Shown here: positions 57,335 through 64,000 of the stretch, in pieces | Layout of the letters: every line of letters starts with the position of its first letter | How positions within the stretch are numbered: the stretch's first letter is position 1 | NCBI RefSeq assembly: GCF_007748175.1 | Contig: NZ_CP037422.1 | Span: forward strand, 4,914,334-4,978,333 | DNA: 64,000 bases | Reading direction: 5' to 3' | Source of the DNA: Gimesia aquarii | Lineage (GTDB): Bacteria > Planctomycetota > Planctomycetia > Planctomycetales > Planctomycetaceae | Made by a program: the position numbers and the translations under genes | The notes under the pieces: model-generated | What the model saw: the letters and a program-made list of their open reading frames with translations, nothing else | Database searches by the model: none | What the model was told of the DNA's origin: nothing

Positions 57335-58909
57335 ATGTTTCAAGAGCAGGGACGAGTGCTTTTGCTGAACCGTCTGCGAATGGCTTCTCTTCTCCTCGCA
57401 CTCGCAACGGCAGCGTTTTTAATTCGAGGAATCGTACTCGAAGAATATCTCGAAGCACATGGGCAAGAGATGCTGATTCTGGAATCGATACTGACCGGAA
57501 TTTTGCTGGCAGTCTCTGGTCTACTTTGGATCAAGCCTTGTTTATGTCTTTGGAGATTACGAATTTGTGAAGCGATTACATTTGGAGCGCCTGCATTATT
57601 TTTCATCTGGTTCCAATTTAGCGAGCTTTGTGCCTGCGATCCTGTCTTGATTGGTAAAGTGGCTTATGCATTTCCTCTAAAAACCGTTATTCCCTGGATG
57701 GTCTTGATTTATACCTACGGGTTTTTTATTCCAAATTCACTCCGGGGGGTCACAACCGTGGTGAGTCTGATGGTGATCAGCCCGATTGTGGGTGCCTTCA
57801 TGACCGGGATGAAAGTGACAGCGGTTTCTGAAGTACTTTACACCGGTGGTTTATCTGAGATGATCATTTTACTCTCCATCGCTGCTGGTACGGCTATTTA
57901 TGGATCATATCGTGTGGGAAGCCTGAGGCGCGAAGCCTTCGACGCGAAAGGCGTTGGTATGTATACTTTGCGTAAGCAGATTGGTACGGGAGGTATGGGA
58001 GAAGTTTATTTGGCAGAACATAGACTTCTCAAGCGTCCATGTGCTATTAAATTGATCCGTCGAGATAAAGTAGACGATGAGAATATCCTGCTGCGGTTTG
58101 AGAGCGAAGTTCAGGCAACCGCAGGTTTAACCCATCCGAATACGATTGAAATTTACGACTATGGACATACGGAAGAAGGCACCTTTTATTATGCTATGGA
58201 GTTTCTGCCCGGACTCAATTTACAAGAGATCGTAGAACGTTTCGGAGAACTTCCTCCTGAAAGAGTTGTCTATCTATTAAGACAGGTTTGCTCCGCACTA
58301 GCAGAAGCACATCATAAAGGTTTGATTCATCGGGATATCAAACCGGGAAATATTTTTTCTGCCGAACGTGGTGGTTTGTATGATGTTGCTAAGCTACTTG
58401 ACTTTGGTTTGGTCAAGGACAACCGTCCTGAGAAAAACTCACTCGAGTTAACAATGGAAGGTGCTGTTGTCGGTTCCCCCCTTTACACGAGTCCAGAAGT
58501 TGTTACCGGTGATGGGGAGCCCGATTTCCGATCAGACATTTATTCATTAGGGGCGACTGCCTATTACTTGTTGACAGGAAAACCAGTATTTGAAGGGGAG
58601 AGCGCCCTGAAAGTTGTGTTTGCACATGCTAGTCAGGCTGTAAAACCTTTGACAGAAATCAATCCAAAAATTTGTAAGGAACTCGAAGCGATTATTCTAA
58701 AATGCTTGGAGAAGAAGCCCGAGGATCGCTATCAGAAAGCAGAAGAGTTGAGTGATGCACTCAAGGCACTCAAACTCAAAGAATGGACTCAGGAAGAAGC
58801 TGCGGAGTGGTGGTCAGATGCGGAACAATTCGTTCAACATGAGCCTGATCCGGAATATGCGTCTGAAGATCACTTAAAGGCGACAACAATTTTGCCTGTC
58901 AATGCGTAA
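57335..58909 (+). CDS. Membrane-anchored Ser/Thr protein kinase
   Basis: 524 residues from the ATG at 57335 (TTG at 57293 also in frame; the frame closes with a stop at 57275). About six membrane helices fill residues 15-200, and the Hanks-type kinase domain is C-terminal (about 209-480): G-loop GTGGMGEVYLAEH (217-229), K239 in CAIKLIRRD, catalytic loop HRDIKPGN (D334), DFGLVKD (356-362), and SPLYTSPEV in the activation segment. The kinase-last order is unlike PknB, whose kinase is N-terminal. A C-terminal extension (about 485-524) is acidic. The weak start and the upstream frame suggest the N-terminus may be incomplete. Confidence 0.85.
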   Translation: MFQEQGRVLLLNRLRMASLLLALATAAFLIRGIVLEEYLEAHGQEMLILESILTGILLAVSGLLWIKPCLCLWRLRICEAITFGAPALFFIWFQFSELCACDPVLIGKVAYAFPLKTVIPWMVLIYTYGFFIPNSLRGVTTVVSLMVISPIVGAFMTGMKVTAVSEVLYTGGLSEMIILLSIAAGTAIYGSYRVGSLRREAFDAKGVGMYTLRKQIGTGGMGEVYLAEHRLLKRPCAIKLIRRDKVDDENILLRFESEVQATAGLTHPNTIEIYDYGHTEEGTFYYAMEFLPGLNLQEIVERFGELPPERVVYLLRQVCSALAEAHHKGLIHRDIKPGNIFSAERGGLYDVAKLLDFGLVKDNRPEKNSLELTMEGAVVGSPLYTSPEVVTGDGEPDFRSDIYSLGATAYYLLTGKPVFEGESALKVVFAHASQAVKPLTEINPKICKELEAIILKCLEKKPEDRYQKAEELSDALKALKLKEWTQEEAAEWWSDAEQFVQHEPDPEYASEDHLKATTILPVNA

Positions 58910-58935
58910 CCGTAAGCGGGATGATTGACGGGATT

Positions 58936-59217
58936 TTATTTCTTTTGATGCTGCCAGTTTAAGCGATCTTTTGTGAGAAGACCCTGTCTAATAGCACAGT
59001 CTAAACAGTACATCTCATGTCCATTCGTGACATAGATTTCTCCGTGCATTAAAAGATGGAAATGATCCTCTCCCGGAAATTTTGAAAAACAATACTCTTT
59101 CGATGTAGATGTTTTTACCGAAACCTCAATATTTTCTGTATCGTTTATAGGGACATATAGCCGCGCATCTTTGTCTGTAGAAGTGGTTTGCTCGTCGATG
59201 TGATGATCATTGGCCAT
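58936..59217 (-). CDS. Small CXXC protein, function unknown
   Basis: 93 residues, soluble. A charged N-terminus precedes a core FPGEDHFHLLMHGEIYVTNGHEMYCLDCAIRQGLL, with C-L-D-C suggestive of a metal or redox site. It converges with the kinase gene (26 bases between stops). No family recognised. Confidence 0.6.
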   Translation of the reverse strand: MANDHHIDEQTTSTDKDARLYVPINDTENIEVSVKTSTSKEYCFSKFPGEDHFHLLMHGEIYVTNGHEMYCLDCAIRQGLLTKDRLNWQHQKK

Positions 59218-59321
59218 TTGACGGTATCCAGTTTTACTGTAGCGTCTCCAAGGCCATTTGGACCGAGTATATTAGATTGAGACATGCTACGGTAAAATGT
59301 GAAGCGTTCTAGTATCAGACA

Positions 59322-60383
59322 CTATTCTTCTACTTTTGGGACTTCAACCCCTAAGTCCTCGGCAAGTTGAATTAACGCTTCCCAGTTTCCACGATCCAGT
59401 GAAATCCCTTTTTCCTTACGGACAGTGGCAGTTTTCTTTTCTGGATCACCGGGAAGGAAGATTTCGTTAATACCCTCTTTCATTGGAACATTTCTGACAT
59501 ACTTTTCCAGATTGGTGATCTCATTCAGCAAATGGTTTTGCCCACCTAAATGCTTGGGATCGATGACGATGATAAAGACACAGTTGCCTTGAGGTGGGGG
59601 GGGATCTGGAAAAGCACATTGTCCTCCTGAGAGCGCTCCACAAAGCATTTCCACCATAAAGGAAAGGCCAAATCCTTTGTAAGCCTGATCACCCCCCATA
59701 GGCAGAATAGTACCTGGAGGATTTCCATAAAGCTGATTGGGATCTGTTGTAGGATTTCCATCAGGATCTAAAATCAAACCGGGGGGGACTTGTTCGCCGG
59801 CGATTTTTTTGATGCGAACTTTTCCTTCTGCAGTAGCAGAAGTGCCAAAGTCAAGTACAAAGGGACCTTCAACGCCTCCAGGCATTCCAATGCAAATAGG
59901 GTTTGTTCCGAGCCGAGGACGTTTGCCTCCTACCGGTGCGACCCGCGGGGCTGAGCCATGAGTGTTAGCGCAGATAATGGATGCCATCCCCTGAGCAGCA
60001 GCCATTTCTGCATATTCTCCAAGTCTACCGATATGTGAAGCCCGCTTAAGTGTTCCACAAGCAACTCCCAGGCTAGCTGCTTTGTCAATCAGACGGTTCA
60101 TCATGTCGTGCATGACTGTCTGACCGAATCCCCAGCAACCATCACCTGCGATAGCAGCGGGAGTTTCATTTAAAATCTGCAGCTTCTCGCCTGCTTTAAG
60201 AATGCCTTCTTTTACTCGTCCGAGATAAAAGGGTAAACGCATCACTCCATGAGAATCATGACCGAGTAAATTAGCGTCAACTAAACTCTTTGAAACGATA
60301 CGTGCTTCTTCGTCATTCGCTCCTCCTTGCAGTAGGAGCGATTTGACAAAGTTTTGCAGCGACTCGGACGAGATTAAGGGCAC
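59322..60383 (-). CDS. Ldh_2-family (malate/L-lactate/ureidoglycolate-type) dehydrogenase
   Basis: 353 residues. Family core: LVDANLLGHDSHGVMRLPFYLGR (His-Asp-Ser-His region), GFGQTVMHDMMNRLIDKA, SHIGRLGEYAEMAAAQGM, THGSAPRVAPVGGKRPRLGTNPICIGMP, and GGDQAYKGFGLSFMVEMLCGALSG. Members oxidise 2-hydroxy acids or reduce imino acids with NAD(P); the exact substrate is open. Monocistronic on the minus strand, with a 20-bp palindrome 100-119 bases upstream. Confidence 0.88.
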   Translation of the reverse strand: MPLISSESLQNFVKSLLLQGGANDEEARIVSKSLVDANLLGHDSHGVMRLPFYLGRVKEGILKAGEKLQILNETPAAIAGDGCWGFGQTVMHDMMNRLIDKAASLGVACGTLKRASHIGRLGEYAEMAAAQGMASIICANTHGSAPRVAPVGGKRPRLGTNPICIGMPGGVEGPFVLDFGTSATAEGKVRIKKIAGEQVPPGLILDPDGNPTTDPNQLYGNPPGTILPMGGDQAYKGFGLSFMVEMLCGALSGGQCAFPDPPPPQGNCVFIIVIDPKHLGGQNHLLNEITNLEKYVRNVPMKEGINEIFLPGDPEKKTATVRKEKGISLDRGNWEALIQLAEDLGVEVPKVEE

Positions 60384-60917
60384 TTCAGGATATCCTCTTT
60401 ATAGATAGTTTTATTGAACAAATTTTAAGCAAAAAATCTATTTGGTATCTTTATTAAATACTCATCATACAAACTATTTTGTATCCGGTAAATTTACCGG
60501 ATGTGAGGATTTTCCTTGTTGAAGAGAAAAATGGCTTTCACCGAGACTTCACTTTTGGGGACGAAAGTGAGGGATTTTAACAATCTGGTCCGGTTAGATA
60601 AATAATACACAGCGAATGCGGCCTCGTTTCAAAATTAGATTCTTAAAATATGAGGGCACGAGGTGTTTTCTATAGTGATATTTTTTGAATCATTGGGAAA
60701 ATCAGAAATAAGTCAAGGAGGTAACGAATAAATCAGATTCATAATCTTATCAAATAATAACAAAGAGAACGGCATCCTAATTCTTCTCAGAGATGTTTGT
60801 TAGGTTGGACGATATTCGAGAGGTCAACCTGTTTACCCCCCTTAAGTCTCTTGTTGTCAAGCATCAGTCTTAACTGAAGAAACAGGTGAACGAAATTTTT
60901 TGCGAGAGGGATACTGA
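60384..60917. other. 534-base divergent intergenic region with palindrome and hairpins
   Basis: Between the Ldh_2-family gene (-) and a small conserved gene (+). It holds a perfect 20-bp palindrome (60483-60502), a hairpin TCACTTT-tggggacg-AAAGTGA (60549-60570) and an inverted repeat AGGTTG/CAACCT (60802-60830). No open frame of useful length. Confidence 0.5.
60483..60502. promoter_or_regulatory. Perfect 20-bp palindrome, operator candidate
   Basis: ATCCGGTAAATTTACCGGAT is identical to its own reverse complement. It lies 100-119 bases upstream of the Ldh_2-family gene and 416 bases upstream of the divergent small gene. Size and symmetry suit a dimeric DNA-binding protein. Confidence 0.5.
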
Positions 60918-61226
60918 ATGAGCAGCAGTGTAGAAAATATTCAATCACTCAACGAGCTTCGAGAATTCATTCACAAAACACTTTGTGAAAAAGAGAATTT
61001 GCTCGAAGAACAGTTTTCAATGTCTGAAATGGCATTGAGACGCCGAAATCGAAGCTGTGGGTTGCAATTTTCTATTAATGGTCCTCGAAGTGTCCGTCTA
61101 GGAGCAATCTGGGCTTCTGACTCCAATATGGTCTACTTTTATGACGCGCGGGGAGAACGTTACGCAAAAGTCCATCTTCCCAATCGGATTTTTATTGCAG
61201 ATGGCAATTCTGAAGAAGCGGCTTAA
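60918..61226 (+). CDS. Small conserved-looking soluble protein, function unknown
   Basis: 102 residues without signal or membrane segment: an acidic helical half (SLNELREFIHKTLCEKENLLEEQF) and a beta-like half (GLQFSINGPRSVRLGAIWASDSNMVYFYDARGERYAKVHL). GAGAGGG lies 7 bases upstream of the ATG. It converges with the next gene with 4 bases between stops. I recognise no named family. Confidence 0.7.
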   Translation: MSSSVENIQSLNELREFIHKTLCEKENLLEEQFSMSEMALRRRNRSCGLQFSINGPRSVRLGAIWASDSNMVYFYDARGERYAKVHLPNRIFIADGNSEEAA

Positions 61227-61230
61227 TTAA

Positions 61231-61872
61231 CTACTCACCTTTTGCTTGGTGAGCGTTCAATTTTGTTAATCGTTCTTTGGCTTTCACACTGCCATATTTC
61301 GCAGCCATGCGGTAGTGTAATTTCGCGACGTTTGATGTCGCATATTTTCGTTCTGCTTTCTGACCTAATTCAAAAAAACGTTCTGCTTTGGATCGAGTGA
61401 TTTGATTCAAATGTAAAGAAGATCTTTGACTCTTGCCGAATGAGCCCGAGAAATTTTTCGATTTAGCCGTTTGAAAATGTTGAGATAAAAGTTGCTGTTT
61501 CCAGTACGAATGATTTGTCTGGAAAGGTGGTTCTATTCTGCTGGCAGTTGAAGTAGCGCTCTTCAACAGGAAGCGGTCCATTGCCTCAAAGTCATGGATG
61601 TAGACTCCCACACTACTCGTCGAACTTTGAAATTCTTGACCGTATGAAGAACCACGTCGAAATGGACCGAAACGCTTTGATCTCGTAGCGCCTGAACTGA
61701 TCCCTCCCAATAATGCACGACCTCGATCAGGCACACTGACTGTTGTACCTGTTGAGAATTGTTGTACGATGGGTTGCTGGATTCGGACTTCCTGTGCGCG
61801 TCCCGGAGTAAGTGGGAAACAAACTAAGCAACAGACAGAAATGCTGAGATCGATTAATCGTTTCTGGTTCAT
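61231..61872 (-). CDS. Exported protein with TPR/Sel1-like end, function unknown
   Basis: 213 residues with a signal peptide (about 1-26). The mature N-terminal part (QPIVQQFSTGTTVSVPDRGRALLGGISSGATRSKRFG, then VGVYIHDFEAMD) looks like a conserved envelope segment; the C-terminal 60 residues (ERFFELGQKAERKYATSNVAKLHYRMAAKYGSVKAKERL) resemble a single TPR/Sel1-type helical pair. Function unknown; it may belong to an envelope protein set. Starts with ATG; the Shine-Dalgarno is weak. Confidence 0.7.
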   Translation of the reverse strand: MNQKRLIDLSISVCCLVCFPLTPGRAQEVRIQQPIVQQFSTGTTVSVPDRGRALLGGISSGATRSKRFGPFRRGSSYGQEFQSSTSSVGVYIHDFEAMDRFLLKSATSTASRIEPPFQTNHSYWKQQLLSQHFQTAKSKNFSGSFGKSQRSSLHLNQITRSKAERFFELGQKAERKYATSNVAKLHYRMAAKYGSVKAKERLTKLNAHQAKGE

Positions 61873-62040
61873 GAAAGCTCATCCTCATTTTGGGGCATCT
61901 CTACCTGAAATTCTACGTCATCTGTTTCTCTGGTGCAACGAAATAATCAGAAGCATTAGTTAGAAATACACTTGAGACCTCTCCTTGAAGCGGATTCAAT
62001 TAATGCGAATCGTTTTATTTAACTGAGAAAGAAACGACTT

Positions 62041-63186
62041 ATGTATTCATTAAATTCCAGATATAGATTTATCCAGCAGGTTTTCATGATATCTGGAACC
62101 CTATTAGCTTTAGGAGATCTTTTTTCTGCTCATGCAAAGGTCTCTCAATCGGTGCGTCCAAACGTCGTATTAATTCTTACTGATGATCAGGGGTATGGTG
62201 ATGTTGGTTTTCATGGAAATACAAAAATTAAGACACCTCATCTGGATCAGATGGCTGCAAAAGGCATCGAATTAAGCCGTTTTTATTGCAGTCCGGTTTG
62301 TGCACCAACAAGAGCTAGCTTGATGACGGGCCGATATTACTATCGTACTGGAGTGATACATACTTCGCGCGGTGGGGCTAAGATGCATGGGGACGAAGTA
62401 ACGATTGCTGAGCTATTGAAAGATGCTGGTTATAAAACTGGAATTTTTGGCAAATGGCATTTAGGGGATAATTTTCCGATGCGCCCTCAAGATCAGGGAT
62501 TCGAGCAATCACTCATTCATAAAAGTGGTGGCCTTGGACAATCGCCAGATCAACCGAATTCTTATTTGAATCCCTGGTTATGGAAGAACGGTACAAAGCA
62601 AAAAGTGGTTGGTTATTGCTCTGATGTTTTTTTTAAAGCAGCTATCGATTTTATTGATCGACAAAAAACAGATCAACAGCCGTTCTTTGTTTATTTGCCT
62701 ACCAATGCCCCACATACACCATTAGAAGTGAGTCCGTCGTACTGGCAGCCGTATCAAAAAGCGGGGCTTAATGAGACCACTGCCAAAGTTTATGGAATGA
62801 TTTCGAACTTAGATGACAATGTGGGCAAATTAATGTCGTATCTGAAAAGATCTCATCTATTAGACACGACCATTGTCCTATTTATAGGCGATAACGGACC
62901 ACAGCAAAAGCGATTCAATTCTGGTTTGAGAGGTAGAAAATCATCGACTTATGAGGGAGGGATTCGTGTCCCCTTTCTTGCCCAATGGCCAGGACGATTT
63001 CAGGAAGGAACGAAAAGTGATCTGATTGCAGCTCATATTGATATTTTGCCGACTTTGTTAGCACTGACAAAAACACCTCTACCTGCATCGCTGGAACTCG
63101 ATGGAGTTGATCTTTCGGAGGTTCTTTTGAATCAGAGCAAAGTATTACCGGAACGTAGTCTTTTTTTCAGGTCCACCGAGGGCTGA
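62041..63186 (+). CDS. Exported sulfatase, N-terminal part (frameshifted)
   Basis: 381 residues before a premature TGA. Signal peptide (about 1-32), metal site LTDDQGYGDVGFHGN, formylglycine signature C87-A-P-T-R followed by ASLMTGR, GKWHLGDNFP, and FIGDNGPQQKRFNSGLRGRKSSTYEGGIRVPFLAQWPG are all intact, so the catalytic core is complete. The frame then ends abruptly in RSLFFRSTEG, whereas the -1 frame continues with FFQVHRGLTPQQYQNSAVVTSRFKLVG, the expected sulfatase continuation. The shift falls on a T7 run. Only C-terminal parts are lost without it. Confidence 0.85.
   Translation: MYSLNSRYRFIQQVFMISGTLLALGDLFSAHAKVSQSVRPNVVLILTDDQGYGDVGFHGNTKIKTPHLDQMAAKGIELSRFYCSPVCAPTRASLMTGRYYYRTGVIHTSRGGAKMHGDEVTIAELLKDAGYKTGIFGKWHLGDNFPMRPQDQGFEQSLIHKSGGLGQSPDQPNSYLNPWLWKNGTKQKVVGYCSDVFFKAAIDFIDRQKTDQQPFFVYLPTNAPHTPLEVSPSYWQPYQKAGLNETTAKVYGMISNLDDNVGKLMSYLKRSHLLDTTIVLFIGDNGPQQKRFNSGLRGRKSSTYEGGIRVPFLAQWPGRFQEGTKSDLIAAHIDILPTLLALTKTPLPASLELDGVDLSEVLLNQSKVLPERSLFFRSTEG
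63162..63168 (+). other. -1 slippery heptamer T_TTT_TTC in the sulfatase gene
   Basis: In the reading frame of the first part the codons are CTT TTT TTC, so the X_XXY_YYZ arrangement U_UUU_UUC is exact. A -1 slip gives Leu-Phe-Phe-Gln-Val-His-Arg-Gly, the sequence expected at this place in sulfatases. Alternative explanations are a 1-base deletion in a T8 run (pseudogene) or a sequencing error. Confidence 0.55.
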
Positions 63187-63272
63187 CACCGCAGCAATAC
63201 CAAAATTCTGCAGTTGTCACGAGTCGTTTTAAGCTCGTTGGTTATCCGGGAACATTTGGTAATGAAAATCTG

Positions 63273-63782
63273 ATGAGAAGTAATGAACCTACTTTGGAGT
63301 TGTATGATATTTTAATCGATCCAGGAGAAAAAAATAACCTGATACAGACTAAAACTGAGATTGCTCAACAACTACGACAACAATATGAATCTTGGTTTTT
63401 ATCGATGAGACAATCCCGAAACTTTGAACCAGGATTAATCATCGTCAACCAAGAAAAAGAAAGTCCTTGTGTTTTATGCCGCTATCAGGATGGGAATTAT
63501 TTTCAGGGAAGGTCTCAAGGTTGGATGGTGAAAATCACTCACTCTGGTTTGTATAAAATCCAAATTGATAAAGGCCAGGTACAAAAATCGGGTAAGTTGA
63601 TCGTGTACTGGCAAGGTCGACAGACTCACGAGTACTTAAAGCAGAGCGAATCAATGGCGAATTTTGAGTTATCCGAGGGAACTGGATTACTCGATATCTG
63701 GTTTCAAGTGGAAGGGGAAGACCGCAGTCATCCAACTGAGAATGGAACAGTGGGAGATGTGATCTTGAAACGATTGGATTAA
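63273..63782 (+). CDS. Sulfatase C-terminal part (-1 frame of the preceding gene)
   Basis: 169 residues from the first in-frame ATG, but the frame is open back to the slip site at 63168, so the ATG here is not a real start. It covers the sulfatase C-terminal beta region (PTLELYDILIDPGEKNNLI, typical) and then an extra domain of about 100 residues (GWMVKITHSGLYKIQIDKGQVQKSGKLIVYWQGRQTHEY...IWFQVEG) common at the end of planctomycete sulfatases. Fused product would be about 580 residues. Confidence 0.75.
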   Translation: MRSNEPTLELYDILIDPGEKNNLIQTKTEIAQQLRQQYESWFLSMRQSRNFEPGLIIVNQEKESPCVLCRYQDGNYFQGRSQGWMVKITHSGLYKIQIDKGQVQKSGKLIVYWQGRQTHEYLKQSESMANFELSEGTGLLDIWFQVEGEDRSHPTENGTVGDVILKRLD

Positions 63783-63791
63783 GAAAGGAAC

Positions 63792-63840
63792 AATTGAAAA
63801 AAACCGGCCTGGATTATCCTAATGCCGGTTAGATTCAATT
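63792..63840. terminator. Bidirectional terminator-like hairpin after the sulfatase
   Basis: AATTGAA...AACCGGC (63792-63808) pairs with GCCGGTT...TTCAATT (63824-63840): two perfect 7-bp blocks with small internal loops, loop of 15 bases. It sits between the sulfatase and the convergent gene at the window end. Confidence 0.6.
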
Positions 63841-63863
63841 TATGATTTTTAATTCAACAAATT

Positions 63864-64000
63864 TTAATAGTGCCAGTCAATACCCACACTCCATGAGCCC
63901 ACACTCCATTTTTCCCGTTCGATCTCAATTGATGGAAATAGTCCTCTGGTAGGCATACCTTGCCAACGAATACTATCAAAAGGTCTGGCGATTTCACCGG
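63864..64000 (-). CDS. C-terminus of a gene continuing past the window (unknown family)
   Basis: The minus strand is open from base 64000 to a TAA at 63864-63866, giving 45 residues that include GEIARPFDSIRWQGMP and end KWSVGSWSVGIDWHY. An alternating aromatic/small pattern with a terminal aromatic residue suggests the last strands of a beta-rich, possibly outer-membrane, protein. The start is outside the window, so the family cannot be set. Confidence 0.55.
   Translation of the reverse strand, partial: GEIARPFDSIRWQGMPTRGLFPSIEIEREKWSVGSWSVGIDWHY

Overview
The window looks like a chromosomal segment of a marine planctomycete, most likely of the Planctomycetaceae (Gimesia-like). The evidence is the family content: DUF1501 proteins, a DUF1549/DUF1553 (PSCyt2/PSD1) protein, two sulfatases, a DUF1559 protein with a prepilin-type N-terminus and H-X9-DG ending, a DUF1080 protein, and a membrane-anchored Ser/Thr kinase. 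The DNA is moderately AT-rich by eye. The genus is inferred, not shown. No phage, insertion sequence, integron or CRISPR array was seen.

Layout. (1) 1-1447: the 3' end of a 3-hydroxyacyl-CoA dehydrogenase-family gene coupled to a 3-hydroxybutyrate dehydrogenase, closed by a terminator. (2) 1612-11214 (+): a run of exported proteins: LRR/cytochrome-like/DUF1549/DUF1553, DUF1501, sulfatase, neutral-ceramidase-like protein, DUF1080 and nucleoside hydrolase. (3) 11287-18185: a signalling island with a receiver lacking its phosphoacceptor Asp, a FixJ-type regulator, a hybrid histidine kinase and a FixL/NtrB-like membrane kinase. (4) 18455-24485 (mostly -): a small exported protein, tRNA-Leu(UAA), a GlsB-like membrane protein, a DapA-family aldolase with an epimerase, a peroxiredoxin-like protein and a second DUF1501 protein. 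(5) 24704-30749 (-): PQQ-type propeller with EF-hands, a second propeller-like protein, a lipoprotein, the DUF1559 protein and a YihY/BrkB protein. (6) 30971-46362: mixed housekeeping (pepA, nitrilase, queC, argH, truA, mdh, bioA) with envelope proteins. (7) 46451-52022 (-): the pyruvate dehydrogenase operon aceE-aceF-lpd. (8) 52689-61872: a divergent sigma factor, RluB-type pseudouridine synthase with PyrK-like reductase, a second phospho-dead receiver, a membrane Ser/Thr kinase, an Ldh_2-family dehydrogenase and small conserved proteins. (9) 62041-64000: a sulfatase split by a -1 frameshift at a slippery T run, then the C-terminus of a convergent gene.

How it fits together. Genes in 1612-11214 look like an export and degradation locus for a sulfated, possibly nucleoside- or amide-containing substrate. 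The island at 11287-18185 may sense a redox or envelope signal, but no link to the exported operon is shown by sequence. The most distinctive observations are two receiver-like proteins that cannot use the usual Asp phosphorylation, the canonical U UUU UUC slippery site at the sulfatase frameshift, the LRR-CX4CH-DUF1549/1553 fusion, an unusual sigma factor without a region 3, and a perfect 20-bp palindrome at 60483-60502. Reading was by eye; all family calls rest on recognised motifs, not on searches.
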